Assembly: GCF_900639865.1 (NCBI RefSeq)
Contig: NZ_CAAAHX010000002.1
Span: 248,001-312,000, forward strand
Direction: 5' to 3'
Length of the DNA: 64,000 bases
Source: Legionella gresilensis
GTDB lineage: Bacteria; Pseudomonadota; Gammaproteobacteria; Legionellales; Legionellaceae
Positions 36,984 to 46,244 of the stretch are shown here, one piece after another. The first letter of the stretch is position 1, and each line of letters opens with the position of its first letter. A program made the position numbers and the translations under genes. The notes under the pieces were generated by a model. The model was not told the origin of the DNA. It did not search any database and saw nothing but the letters and a program-made list of their open reading frames with translations.

Positions 36984-38074
36984 TGGCTACGGTAGATCTT
37001 ATAGATGTTTACAAGCGGTATGGACAACAAACCATCCTTAATAAAATCAATCTAACAATTGATAAGGGAGAATTTGTAGCTGTTATTGGGCCTTCAGGAT
37101 GTGGAAAGTCAACGTTATTGAGATTAGTAGCAGGCCTTGACCAAGTAACCGAAGGCCGTATTTTAATTAATAATGAATGTGTTAATTCAATACCACCGCA
37201 TAGACGAGATATGGCGATGGTATTTCAGAATTATGCACTGTATCCGCATATGACGGTTTATGACAATATGGCTTACGGATTAAAACTACGTGGCATGAAA
37301 AAAGAGGCCATTCGAAAACGTGTTAGTGAGGTGGCTGACTTATTGCAATTATCAAGTTTTCTTCAGCGTAAACCGCATGCATTATCAGGTGGGCAACGAC
37401 AACGAGTTGCTATGGGACGAGCGATAGTACGGTCACCCGCTGTGTTTTTATTTGATGAGCCGTTATCTAATTTAGATACAAAATTACGCGCTGAGATGCG
37501 TCATGAAATAAAAAAATTACATCAAGAACTTAATACAACTTGTCTTTATGTGACCCATGATCAAATTGAAGCTATGACGATGGCGGCTCGCGTACTGGTA
37601 CTAAATAATGGGAAAATTGAACAATTTGGCTCACCACAATTATTATATCAGCAACCTGCCTCTGTTTTTGTGGCAGAATTTGTAGGACTGTACCCTGTTA
37701 ACTTTTTACCGGGTACGGTAAATCTTAAGCAACGAAAAATACAGACTAATCTCGGCATAGATCTTCCCTGGCCAAATGATAACCTGACAAGAACAGATCA
37801 GGAAAGAGTGCTCATCGGGATTCGACCTGAACATTTACATATTTCTTCAGAGTCTAAAGATGATACAATAGAAGTAAAAGTATCTTTTATTGATAATATG
37901 GGATCTGATAAATTAATTCATGCTCAAAGTATAATAAATGAGCAGCGTTTCACAATTAAAACTTCTGCCGAAACTATAATTACTGAAGAGATAATTAGAA
38001 TTAAGCCGATTGTTCGTAAGGCAAATTTGTTCCAGCAACACACTGGATTACGTATAGGAGGGTGGCATGACTGA
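36983..38074 (+). CDS. ugpC: UgpC/MalK-type ABC transporter ATPase
   Basis: A 363-residue importer ATPase. Walker A GPSGCGKSTLLR, Q-loop VFQNYALYPHMTV, signature ALSGGQRQRVAMGRAI, Walker B VFLFDEPLSNLD and H-loop YVTHDQIEA are all intact. The C-terminal OB-fold regulatory part includes GIRPEHLH, typical of the MalK/UgpC group. It powers the two permeases encoded just upstream. Its 3' end overlaps the DUF1189 gene by eight bases. Confidence 0.93.
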   Translation: MATVDLIDVYKRYGQQTILNKINLTIDKGEFVAVIGPSGCGKSTLLRLVAGLDQVTEGRILINNECVNSIPPHRRDMAMVFQNYALYPHMTVYDNMAYGLKLRGMKKEAIRKRVSEVADLLQLSSFLQRKPHALSGGQRQRVAMGRAIVRSPAVFLFDEPLSNLDTKLRAEMRHEIKKLHQELNTTCLYVTHDQIEAMTMAARVLVLNNGKIEQFGSPQLLYQQPASVFVAEFVGLYPVNFLPGTVNLKQRKIQTNLGIDLPWPNDNLTRTDQERVLIGIRPEHLHISSESKDDTIEVKVSFIDNMGSDKLIHAQSIINEQRFTIKTSAETIITEEIIRIKPIVRKANLFQQHTGLRIGGWHD

Positions 38075-38927
38075 TGCACAAACGCCATTACGTGACATTG
38101 ATAAGCCGCATTACGATTATTTTCAAGCATTATATTTGTCATTTTTTAGTAATCGTTTGTATATCGATGTTGGAAGACGCTGGAAAGGTTTTGCGATAAT
38201 TTACCTATTATTACTATTTGTGATTACCAGTTTGCCTGTCGCGGTACGTATAATTTTAAATTTTAATAATTATTTTGAGCAGCAAATTATATTACCTATA
38301 AAAAATTTACCGCCATTTTATATTCAAAATGGTGAGGTAACTCTTGATAAACCTATGCCTTATTTAGTTAAAAACAAGGAAAATAAGGTTATAGCTGCTG
38401 TTGATACCTCGGGAACTATTAAGCAAATAGACAGTAAGTATCCTGACTTAGCCATCTTAATTGTGAAAGATGGTTTATTCTATCGGATACCTGAATCGCA
38501 AGGGCTTAATAATGTCGATATAAAGATTAATAAAATACCGTTTGATAAAAATATGAACCAGTACTTTGACGGAGCACAATGGCTAAATTCTTCGGGGGTT
38601 CATAAACTTAAATTATTTTCGCAAATAATTATTTATCCAACTATTGTAGCTTCTTTATTTTTTATGTATTTAGTAATTTTGTTAGTACTTGCTTTACTAG
38701 GACAAGTGATAGCATTAGCAATTTTTAGATATTCTATTACGTATAGGCAAGCAGTACGATTATTAAATGTTGCAGCAACACCTCATATTGTTTCTTTTAT
38801 GATTCTTCTTGCCCTTAACTGGCTGTTTAGCGGTTTTGGTTTAGCTTTAGTTGCTATTTTAGCTTTTTATTTTTGCTACGCGGTTCTTTCTTTAAAACGA
38901 GATAGTACAAAGCTGGTGAATGTGTGA
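38067..38927 (+). CDS. DUF1189-like membrane protein
   Basis: A 286-residue inner-membrane protein resembling the DUF1189 family. An N-terminal helix (FAIIYLLLLFVITSLPVAV) is followed by an extracytoplasmic domain of about 120 residues and then several helices (TIVASLFFMYLVILLVLALL; HIVSFMILLALNWLF; LALVAILAFYFCYAVLS). It is embedded in the operon by overlaps with ugpC (8 bp) and the next hydrolase (4 bp). It may modulate or accompany the transporter, but no function is known to me. Confidence 0.7.
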   Translation: MTDAQTPLRDIDKPHYDYFQALYLSFFSNRLYIDVGRRWKGFAIIYLLLLFVITSLPVAVRIILNFNNYFEQQIILPIKNLPPFYIQNGEVTLDKPMPYLVKNKENKVIAAVDTSGTIKQIDSKYPDLAILIVKDGLFYRIPESQGLNNVDIKINKIPFDKNMNQYFDGAQWLNSSGVHKLKLFSQIIIYPTIVASLFFMYLVILLVLALLGQVIALAIFRYSITYRQAVRLLNVAATPHIVSFMILLALNWLFSGFGLALVAILAFYFCYAVLSLKRDSTKLVNV

Positions 38928-39724
38928 AAGACACCATTTTTTTTGCACATGGAAATGGCTTCCCCTCGGCTTGTTATCGCCAGCTACTACTTGCGTTAGA
39001 AGAAAATTATGATTGTTGTTACATTGAAAAAATTGGCCATAATTCTAAATTTCCTGTGACAGAAAACTGGGATTATTTAGTTGATGAACTTGTGGATACT
39101 ATTCAACTTCAATGTTCTCCGCCAGTTATTGGAGTAGGGCATTCTTTAGGTGGTGTACTAACGTTATTAGCTGCTATAAAAATGCCTGGTTTGTTTAAAG
39201 CGGTTATTATGATTGATTCACCGCTCTTAAGCCGTTTTAAATCAACCATCGTTGGTCTTGCTAAGTTACTAGGTCTCATTGATAAAATAACACCAGCCTT
39301 TCGAGCTAAAAAGCGGCAATTCGCCTGGGAAAATAAAGAAGAGTTAATAAGTTATTTAAGAAGCCGCCCCTTATTTAAAACATTTAGTGATGCTTGTTTA
39401 CAAGATTATATTGACTTTGGCTTTAGAAAAACTGAAAAAGGGTATAGGTTACGTTTTAAGCGGTTTATTGAGTACCTTATTTTTCGCACTGTTCCTCATG
39501 ATTTACCGCGTTATGAAGGATTATTAACAGTTCCTACAGCATTAATTTATGGTGATAAAAGTAATGTAATTGATAGGTTAGATCTGCGCTATATGAAAAA
39601 AAAATATAATGTACAATGTTATGAAATGGCTGGTACTCATATGTTACCTATGGAATGTCCAGAAGCCGTTGCTAAGCAGATTTTTATTATACTTAGGGAT
39701 TTTAATTTGATAAATCTAACTTAA
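38924..39724 (+). CDS. Alpha/beta-hydrolase, last gene of the ugp-like operon
   Basis: A 266-residue alpha/beta-hydrolase. Oxyanion region FFAHGNGFPSACYRQLL, nucleophile Ser in GVGHSLGGVLTLLAA (classic GHSxGG), acid probably the Asp of IYGDKSNVIDR, base His in MAGTHMLPME. GTG 38924 overlaps the previous stop (GTGTGA). Being in one transcript with an importer for glycerol-phosphate-like compounds, it could act on lipid-derived esters; that is inference only. Confidence 0.8.
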   Translation: MKDTIFFAHGNGFPSACYRQLLLALEENYDCCYIEKIGHNSKFPVTENWDYLVDELVDTIQLQCSPPVIGVGHSLGGVLTLLAAIKMPGLFKAVIMIDSPLLSRFKSTIVGLAKLLGLIDKITPAFRAKKRQFAWENKEELISYLRSRPLFKTFSDACLQDYIDFGFRKTEKGYRLRFKRFIEYLIFRTVPHDLPRYEGLLTVPTALIYGDKSNVIDRLDLRYMKKKYNVQCYEMAGTHMLPMECPEAVAKQIFIILRDFNLINLT

Positions 39725-39824
39725 AAAGATAAATTAGACTTCGTAGGTAGCAATATTTGTATATACTATTACCATATTCTTTAAAAGTAATGATTACTAA
39801 ATTTTATTTAAAAGGAGAGAAATT

Positions 39825-42317
39825 GTGCTGCCTAGTCTACTATTTATTGCTATTGCAGGAATGATAATTTTCTTGCTTAGTAAGCAAGCCTCCATGATCG
39901 TTTGGACTATTAGTTATACAGTGGTAGGTTTATTAATCTGGAAGTTTAGTTCTCCTAGTTCGTTACTTACCGTTAGCTTATTAATTCCATTTTTTATCTT
40001 ATTATTTTTCTCTATCCCTTTTTTAAGAGCTCGATTAGTTTCTCGCTATTTATTTAAAACAATTAGTAAATCAATGCCAACGATGTCTGCAACGGAGCGC
40101 GAAGCACTAGAGGCTGGTACAGTTAGTTGGGAAGCTGATATTTTTAGCGGTGCTCCTAATTTTGATAAATTAAGAAATTTACCTACGGTTCGACTGACTG
40201 TAGAAGAGCAAGCTTTCGTTGATGGCCCGGTAAATGAATTGTGTCGCATGCTTGATGAATGGGATATTACCCATAATCGCACAGATTTACCGCCTGAAGT
40301 ATGGGAATTTATCAAGGAAAAAGGATTTTTAGGAATGATTATTCCTAAAGAGTATGGTGGACTTGAATTTTCAGCCACAGCGCAGGCTTTTATTTTAGCA
40401 AGAATTTATGGACGCTCTATTAGTGCTGCCACGACTATTTCTGTTCCTAATTCCTTAGGGCCAGGTGAATTATTATTAAAGTATGGTACTGAGGAACAAA
40501 AGCAGTATTATTTACCACGTTTGGCTAAAGGACTTGAAATTCCTTGTTTCGCTCTTACAGGCCCTAATGCCGGCTCTGATGCGGCTTCAATTCCAGATAC
40601 CGGCATAGTATGTCGACAAAAAGTGGATGGTAAAGAGGTTTTGGGACTTCGTTTAAATTGGAATAAACGTTATATCACCTTATGCCCAGTTGCTACTGTT
40701 ATTGGACTTGCCTTCAGAATGTTTGATCCAGATAATTTATTAGGCAAAGGCTATGATGTTGGTATCAGTTGCGCTTTGATTCCAGCAACTACACCGGGCG
40801 TTGTGAAAGGAAGAAGACATTTTCCATTAAATACAGCTTTTTTAAATGGTCCAACTCAGGGGAAAGATGTCTTTATTCCCATTGATTACTTAATTGGCGG
40901 GGCTGCTATGGCAGGCCTTGGTTGGCGTATGTTAATGGAATGTTTAAGTGCAGGAAGAGCTATTTCCTTACCATCAAGTGCTAGAGGAGGATCGCAAGCT
41001 GCAGCACTAGCAGCTGGCGCTTACTCGCGAGTTCGTAAGCAATTTAATCAAGCAATAGGTAATTTTGAAGGTATTGAAGAACCTTTGGCGCGAATTGCTG
41101 GTAATACTTATTTAATTGACGCCGGAGTCAGTTTTGCCGCAGCAGCAATAGATCATGGTGAAAAGCCTTCAGTAGCTGGCGCAATTTTAAAATACCATAC
41201 AACCGAAAGAGGACGTCAAGTCGCTATCGATGTTATGGATATTCATGGCGGAAAGGGGATTTGTTTGGGACCTAATAATTACATAGGGCGCGGTTTTCAA
41301 AATTCACCTATTGCCATTACAGTTGAAGGCGCAAATATATTAACTCGCAGTTTAATTATTTTTGGACAAGGCGCAATTCGTTGTCATCCTTATATCTATA
41401 AAGAGCTCGAAAGTATCCGTCAACAAAATATTACAGCGTTTGATAAAGCATTTTGGGGACATGCTGGATTTATCGCTGCAAATTTTGTTAAGTCCATTGT
41501 TTTTATTTTTACGGATGGTTATTTAACCTATGCTCCGCGAAGTCGAGCTAAGCGCTATTATCAATTGATTCACCGTTACAGTACAAACCTTGCTTTTACA
41601 GCTGATTTTTGTATGGCTATTTTAGGAGGTGCTCTTAAACGTAAAGAAAAAATTTCGGCTCGCTTAGGCGATGTATTAAGTCATTTATACTTAGCATCGG
41701 CTGTTTTAAAACGCTTTCATGAAGATGGCGAACCTTTAGCAGAATTACCGTTTGTAGAATGGTGTTGTCAGCAATTATTCTATGAATGTGAAGTTGCATT
41801 GCATGGCGTAATTACTAATTTTCCTAGCGCTTGGGCACGTATCTTTTTGAAACTAGTTTTACAACCTTTTGGGAATTTAAGACAAAAATCCTCTGATGCA
41901 TTAGAACATAAATTAGCACAAATCATGATGGAGCCGAGTGAAGCACGCTCAAGGTTAGTGAAATCAGTCTTTTCAGAAGCAATACCAAACTGTCCAATAG
42001 GACGCTTAGAAGAAGCCTTTAAAAAAATATATAGTGTTGAAACAATTGAAAAGAAAATCTCACGAGCTGTTCGTGAAGGTCAGTTACATTCACTAACCTT
42101 ACTTGAGCAGATAGCAGAAGCTGAGAAGGTTGGCATTTTAAATGCTAATGAAGCAGCTCAATTACAAGAAGCAGAATTAGCACGACAAGAAGTTATTGCT
42201 GTAGATGATTTTAATGACGAAGATTTGCGCCGCGTAGGAGTTAATCCACGCGTGGTAAAGTCTCAAAAGAAAACTGTTAATTTCGATAAATCAAATAATC
42301 TTGAAGCTATACCTTAA
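39825..42317 (+). CDS. fadE: FadE-type acyl-CoA dehydrogenase
   Basis: An 830-residue enzyme of the FadE class (E. coli 814), the first step of fatty-acid beta-oxidation. Two N-terminal membrane stretches precede the flavin domain. Diagnostic segments are PKEYGGLEFSATAQAFILAR, FALTGPNAGSDAASIPDTG, GRAISLPSSARGGSQAAALA, and the DIHGGKGICLGPNNYIGRGF region. The long C-terminal extension (residues about 600-830) is the feature that sets FadE apart from short ACADs. GTG 39825 has AAGGAG at the right distance. Monocistronic, closed by the hairpin at 42325-42364. Confidence 0.94.
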   Translation: MLPSLLFIAIAGMIIFLLSKQASMIVWTISYTVVGLLIWKFSSPSSLLTVSLLIPFFILLFFSIPFLRARLVSRYLFKTISKSMPTMSATEREALEAGTVSWEADIFSGAPNFDKLRNLPTVRLTVEEQAFVDGPVNELCRMLDEWDITHNRTDLPPEVWEFIKEKGFLGMIIPKEYGGLEFSATAQAFILARIYGRSISAATTISVPNSLGPGELLLKYGTEEQKQYYLPRLAKGLEIPCFALTGPNAGSDAASIPDTGIVCRQKVDGKEVLGLRLNWNKRYITLCPVATVIGLAFRMFDPDNLLGKGYDVGISCALIPATTPGVVKGRRHFPLNTAFLNGPTQGKDVFIPIDYLIGGAAMAGLGWRMLMECLSAGRAISLPSSARGGSQAAALAAGAYSRVRKQFNQAIGNFEGIEEPLARIAGNTYLIDAGVSFAAAAIDHGEKPSVAGAILKYHTTERGRQVAIDVMDIHGGKGICLGPNNYIGRGFQNSPIAITVEGANILTRSLIIFGQGAIRCHPYIYKELESIRQQNITAFDKAFWGHAGFIAANFVKSIVFIFTDGYLTYAPRSRAKRYYQLIHRYSTNLAFTADFCMAILGGALKRKEKISARLGDVLSHLYLASAVLKRFHEDGEPLAELPFVEWCCQQLFYECEVALHGVITNFPSAWARIFLKLVLQPFGNLRQKSSDALEHKLAQIMMEPSEARSRLVKSVFSEAIPNCPIGRLEEAFKKIYSVETIEKKISRAVREGQLHSLTLLEQIAEAEKVGILNANEAAQLQEAELARQEVIAVDDFNDEDLRRVGVNPRVVKSQKKTVNFDKSNNLEAIP

Positions 42318-42324
42318 GGTAATT

Positions 42325-42364
42325 ATTAGTAGAGATATGGTAAGTTGCTTATATCTCTACTAAT
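42325..42364. terminator. Bidirectional terminator between fadE and an SDR gene
   Basis: ATTAGTAGAGATAT (42325-42338) and ATATCTCTACTAAT (42351-42364) form a perfect 14-bp stem with a 12-base loop between two convergent genes. There is no long T-run, but the stem is strong for AT-rich DNA. Confidence 0.7.
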
Positions 42365-42408
42365 TTAAGCAAGGGTAGTTATCTAATTTATTAATATGAT
42401 TAACTAAC

Positions 42409-43128
42409 TTAAAAATTACAATCAGTTGGCATTATCAGTATATCGCGAATACAGATTTTCTGAGGCAGTTTAAAACAGAAGTAAATTATTTCAGCTAACT
42501 CCTTAGGTTCAATAAATGTAGGGTTGCCTAATAATGAGCAATACTCTTCAAAACTAATACCCATGTTTTCATGTATATTTGTTCTTATTAATCCTGGCGC
42601 TATATTCATGATACGAACATTATTTTTAGCCTCAGCCATCTGTAAACTTTCAGAAATACATCGCACAGCATGTTTACTTGCATGATAAACCACTGCTGTT
42701 GGATAGGGTTTACGATCGCCAGCTGAACTAATATTAATAATGCTGCCTGTTTTTCGCGAAGACATGTCTGGTAATACAATTTTAATACCGTTAATAACAC
42801 CTTTTACTAATACGTCTAATTCATAATGACAGGTTTCAATTGGTAAACTGCTAAAATCACCTACTTTAAGATGGCCGGCATTATTAATCAGACATTCCGT
42901 TTTACCATAAATTTTTTCAACTTCTCTAATGGCTTTCTCCAGAACTGCATAATCGGTTATATCCACGCTAGCGTAGTGAACATGTTTATTTTCTAATAAT
43001 TCATCAATAGGAGTGATATGACGGCTTATTAATAAACAGGGATAGCTTTCCTCGGCAAATTTAATCGCTAATGCTTTACCTATCCCTTTGCTTGCACCTG
43101 TAATCACAACAAGTTGTTTTTCTTTCAT
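42409..43128 (-). CDS. Short-chain dehydrogenase/reductase
   Basis: A 239-residue classical SDR. The cofactor site is VVITGASKGIGKALA, which with Arg after LLIS (LISRHITP) suggests NADP preference. NNAGHLKVGDF, the catalytic Ser of INISSAGDR and Tyr-Lys of YHASKHAVRC follow. It resembles the broad sepiapterin-reductase/YdfG-like group; the substrate is not evident. Flanked by a terminator and by repeat copy B. Confidence 0.82.
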   Translation of the reverse strand: MKEKQLVVITGASKGIGKALAIKFAEESYPCLLISRHITPIDELLENKHVHYASVDITDYAVLEKAIREVEKIYGKTECLINNAGHLKVGDFSSLPIETCHYELDVLVKGVINGIKIVLPDMSSRKTGSIINISSAGDRKPYPTAVVYHASKHAVRCISESLQMAEAKNNVRIMNIAPGLIRTNIHENMGISFEEYCSLLGNPTFIEPKELAEIIYFCFKLPQKICIRDILIMPTDCNF

Positions 43129-43177
43129 ATCCGTAAAATTAAGAGAAGTATATATATGTAATTATAGTAGTTTATAT

Positions 43178-43320
43178 TAAACCTCTTTCTAAACTGCCAT
43201 TGCTAGCCATACTCGGTCAAAGGAAGGCCTTCAAAATACTCCTGTACTTTCTGACAAGGTACTTTTTCAGTCCTTTTTGACAGACCTTGTCTCTTTGTTG
43301 TTGGTTCAGAAAGAGATCTA
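43178..43320. repeat. Dispersed repeat, copy B (about 143 bp)
   Basis: The ends TAAACCTCTTTCTAAACTG (43178-43196) and CAGAAAGAGATCTA (43307-43320) are imperfect inverted repeats. The interior carries AAACTGCCATTG, CCTTCAAAA, CTGTACTTT, GGTACTTTTTCAG and GACCTTGTCT in the same order as copy A at 4547-4713, although the terminal 15 or so bases differ between copies. No reading frame. Confidence 0.7.
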
Positions 43321-43574
43321 TTATCTTTTTACCAAAATATGACTAGTTGAAACAATTAAAAAATTTAAATATTTGCCAATTAAATTTATTTAAAAATAGA
43401 TAATTACCACACAAATTTAATAGAATTCTAATTTGTAATTTGCTAGTAAAGTTAGTTCTGAAAGGGAGATATTTAATTAAATATGATTATAGTAAGACAT
43501 TTAGAATTAATTTAATGCCAGTTGAATAAGTTAAAGAAAGAGAAAAAATCAATAATGCTGTCATGTACTCTAAC

Positions 43575-43838
43575 CTAAGCTTCTTCAAGGGCCTCATCTG
43601 GCATAGTAACATTTAGCTCTAATACAGCATTATCTCCCATACGCTCCAAGTTAACACTCACTTTATCACGAGTAATAGGTATATATTTAGCAATGACAGT
43701 GAGTATTTCTTCTTGCAGTTTAGGTAAATAATCGGGCGTACTTCGTTGAGTACGCTCATGAGAAATAATAATTTGTAGCCTCTCTTTTGCAACAGAGGCT
43801 GTGCTAGTTCTTTTTTTTAAATAGCTGAATATGCTCAT
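43575..43838 (-). CDS. minE: MinE, topological specificity factor for cell division
   Basis: An 87-residue MinE that stimulates the MinD ATPase and drives pole-to-pole oscillation of the division inhibitor. The N-terminal membrane/MinD-binding part reads [29 protein letters not shown] in one piece, and the dimer domain contains [17 protein letters not shown]. It overlaps minD by four bases. Confidence 0.93.
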   Translation of the reverse strand: MSIFSYLKKRTSTASVAKERLQIIISHERTQRSTPDYLPKLQEEILTVIAKYIPITRDKVSVNLERMGDNAVLELNVTMPDEALEEA

Positions 43839-44665
43839 GCTGGAACATCCTCCTTGTTTTTACTAAATAGCCGGCGTAGTAATCCTTTACGCTCTGGACT
43901 GATAAAACGCATAGGCCTGCTTTCACCTAAAAAGCGAGCTATAGCATCTTTATAAGCAAGGCCTGCATCACTAACTTCATCAAGAATAACAGGTGTGCCT
44001 GTATTAGAGGCTTTTAGTACGGCTTTAGATTCAGGTACAACGCCAATAAGAGGAATAGCAAGGATTTCTTTTACATCTTCTACAGATAGCATTTCTCCTT
44101 TTTCAACTCTTATAGGATCATAGCGAGTTAAAAGTAAATGCTCTTGAACAGGACTATCATTTTCAATGGCACGTTTAGTTTTACTTGCTAATATGCCAAG
44201 AATTCTATCAGAATCTCTCACAGAAGATACTTCCGGATTTGTAACAACAATGGCATGATCTGCATAATACATTGCCATAAGTGCGCCAGTTTCAATGCCA
44301 GCAGGTGAGTCACAAACGATATAATCAAATTCAGCAGAAAGATCTTCAAGAACCTTACCTACACCTTCTAAAGTCAATGCATCTTTATCACGTGTTTGTG
44401 AAGCAGGCAAAATGCAAAGTTGAGGAATACGCTTATCTTTAATTAAAGCTTGGTTAAGGCTTGCCTCTCCATTAATAACATTTACAAAATCAAACACTAC
44501 ACGGCGCTCACATCCCATAATAATGTCTAAATTTCTAAGTCCTATATCAAAATCTACAACAACTGTTTTATGGCCCTGTAGAGCTAGGCCTGAAGAAATT
44601 GCTGCAGAAGTTGTAGTTTTCCCTACCCCGCCTTTACCTGAGGTGACAACTATAATCTTAGCCAA
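43835..44665 (-). CDS. minD: MinD, septum-site-determining ATPase
   Basis: A 276-residue ParA-type ATPase from a TTG at 44665 (reads [13 protein letters not shown]), preceded by AGGGG. The frame is open nine codons further upstream, but homologues begin here. Deviant Walker A is [11 protein letters not shown], followed by [12 protein letters not shown] and [19 protein letters not shown]. The C-terminal amphipathic membrane-targeting helix is [14 protein letters not shown]. No minC-like gene lies upstream. Confidence 0.95.
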   Translation of the reverse strand: MAKIIVVTSGKGGVGKTTTSAAISSGLALQGHKTVVVDFDIGLRNLDIIMGCERRVVFDFVNVINGEASLNQALIKDKRIPQLCILPASQTRDKDALTLEGVGKVLEDLSAEFDYIVCDSPAGIETGALMAMYYADHAIVVTNPEVSSVRDSDRILGILASKTKRAIENDSPVQEHLLLTRYDPIRVEKGEMLSVEDVKEILAIPLIGVVPESKAVLKASNTGTPVILDEVSDAGLAYKDAIARFLGESRPMRFISPERKGLLRRLFSKNKEDVPA

Positions 44666-44965
44666 AACGATGCCCCTGTAAGTAATTAACAAATAATTTG
44701 AAATCAGTTTACACGTTATTGATTGTTCAGTTCAAGCTCAATAGTGCATTAAGAAAAAATAATAATTATTTCTTTAAAATTTAATTAGCAAAGGGATGAT
44801 AAATAATTCATTGTGAGTTAACATCAGGCATTATACAAATCATTAAAATAATTGTATTAAAAAATTATAAGTATCTGATTTTATAAAACTTATTATTTTT
44901 CTTAAATAACGCTTTTAAATTAGCTTAATTTTATTAAAAATCAAATCTTATATATAAAGGAATTT
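44666..44965. other. Divergent intergenic region minD/panD
   Basis: 300 bp, very AT-rich, between the divergent minD and panD starts. No reading frame for minC or any other gene could be supported. Promoters for both directions must lie here, but no clear -35/-10 pair stands out. Confidence 0.4.
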
Positions 44966-45355
44966 ATGTTTTATCGTCGTATGTTAAAGTCTAAAATTCA
45001 TCGGGCATATGTTACTCACGCTGATTTAGATTATGAGGGAAGTATTACCATTTCTCCTCAATTATTAGCGGCAGCTAATATACTACCTTTTGAAGCAGTA
45101 CAAGTTTGGAATGTCACAGCAGGAACACGTTTTGAAACATATACAATTGAAGGGGAATCTGAAACATCTGCCATTTGCGTAAATGGTGCTGCTGCGCATT
45201 TAGTAACACCTGGGGATATTATTATTATTGCTTCTTTTATTCAATTAGCAGAAGAAAATTGTAAAAAACATCAACCTACGGTCGTCTTTGTCACAGATAA
45301 AAATAGGCTTTTAGAGATTAGACCTGAGGTTCCTGCTTTATTAAACTTAGGTTAA
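44966..45355 (+). CDS. panD: PanD, aspartate 1-decarboxylase proenzyme
   Basis: A 129-residue pyruvoyl enzyme making beta-alanine for pantothenate and CoA. The self-cleavage site Gly25-Ser26 is in LDYEGSITIS. Also present are VWNVTAGTRFETYTIEG and the ICVNGAAAHLVTPGD core. ATG 44966 has AAGGA five bases upstream, and the Legionella-type N-terminus (MxYRxMLKSKIHRA) fits; Met6 is the start in many others. The secreted cupin-like gene follows after 17 bp. Confidence 0.95.
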   Translation: MFYRRMLKSKIHRAYVTHADLDYEGSITISPQLLAAANILPFEAVQVWNVTAGTRFETYTIEGESETSAICVNGAAAHLVTPGDIIIIASFIQLAEENCKKHQPTVVFVTDKNRLLEIRPEVPALLNLG

Positions 45356-45372
45356 ATTTTAGAGGAAGTTTT

Positions 45373-45726
45373 ATGTTTAAAAAGGGTTTGATTTTTACCT
45401 TGTTATTACCAAGTGCTTTTGTCTCAGCTGCAAACTGTGAAACTAAGCGTGAAATCTTTATTGAAAATAAAGCAACTAAAGTTTGGAAAACAATCATTTG
45501 CCCTAACCAACGATTACCTTTCCATACCCATGAATTTGCCAGAGTTGTTATACCAAAAGATAGTGGACAAATGGAGGTTATTTATCAGACAGGTAAGCGA
45601 GAAGTAATTACTTTTAGTAAAAATAAACCGGTTTTTTTAAGTGTCAAGCAAGGCAAATATCCCCATCAGGATGTAAATATAGAGAAAAAACCTCTCGAAG
45701 TAACAGTGATTGAATTACGTAAATAG
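45373..45726 (+). CDS. Small exported cupin-like protein
   Basis: A 117-residue protein with a signal peptide (MFKKGLIFTLLLPSAFVSAA, cleavage near AANC). The mature part is a short beta-rich domain with a cupin-like metal site candidate (CPNQRLPFHTHEFARVVIP). GAGGAAG precedes ATG 45373. It sits 17 bp after panD and may be co-transcribed; its stop codon is in the terminator stem. Function unknown. Confidence 0.65.
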   Translation: MFKKGLIFTLLLPSAFVSAANCETKREIFIENKATKVWKTIICPNQRLPFHTHEFARVVIPKDSGQMEVIYQTGKREVITFSKNKPVFLSVKQGKYPHQDVNIEKKPLEVTVIELRK

Positions 45727-45748
45727 AAGGTCTAATTTAGACCTTCTA
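45724..45748. terminator. Bidirectional terminator after the cupin-like gene
   Basis: TAGAAGGTCTAA and TTAGACCTTCTA are perfect 12-bp inverted copies separated by one base, followed by a T-rich stretch. It lies between convergent genes (cupin-like on plus, small lipoprotein on minus). Confidence 0.8.
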
Positions 45749-45759
45749 TTTAATAGGAA

Positions 45760-45900
45760 TTACCAGTTAGAACTACAACAAGAAGTTGTGGTATAAGAAA
45801 CGGCACTATAATCAGGGCAACATCCACCCATACCGAATCCACAACCAGTTAAAGTTAAAGAAGAAGAAACAACAACAAAGGCAAGTAGTAATTTTTTCAT
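45760..45900 (-). CDS. 46-residue cysteine-rich lipoprotein
   Basis: A very short gene: ATG 45900 to TAA 45760-45762. The product starts MKKLLLAFVVVSSSLTLTGC, a textbook lipoprotein signal with lipobox LTGC, then GFGMGGCCPDYSAVSYTTTS and CCSSNW. The mature peptide has 27 residues with five cysteines, including two CC pairs. AAGGA lies before the start, and a strong terminator follows. It resembles small entericidin-like lipoproteins in size only; the function is unknown. Confidence 0.7.
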   Translation of the reverse strand: MKKLLLAFVVVSSSLTLTGCGFGMGGCCPDYSAVSYTTTSCCSSNW

Positions 45901-46244
45901 AATGGCATCCTTGCTAAAGTTTCAAGTAAATTATAAATCATACCTACCAATTTGTACAAATCAAATGCAAATTAGCAAAAAATTGGGTTATTATTTTTCT
46001 TTTCCCATTGATAATGCCATTTGCTTTTATGAAGTATAGTTTATGAAAACTAAAATAATTGAATAAGTAACATTTCTAAGGGTAATGTTTACTTTATTTT
46101 GATTATAATTTTTGAATTAGTGCTAGTTGTAATAGCACGATTGTTAAGTAATTGCATAGTTTAACCGTCATACTTCCAAATTGGCTAATTCTTATTATTT
46201 GTATTATAATTGATCAATTTAAATAATATTCTGACTAAAAGTTT
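45901..46244. other. Intergenic stretch before an interrupted gene
   Basis: 344 bp of AT-rich DNA. I found no gene, hairpin or promoter that I can support. Confidence 0.4.

Noticed and set aside
35269-38076. The 12-mer GCATGACTGATG at both 35269-35280 (ugpA start) and 38065-38076 (DUF1189 start)
   Set aside because: Each copy is explained by Met-Thr-Asp codons at a gene start; one pair of 12-mers in 64 kb is not strong evidence for a repeat.
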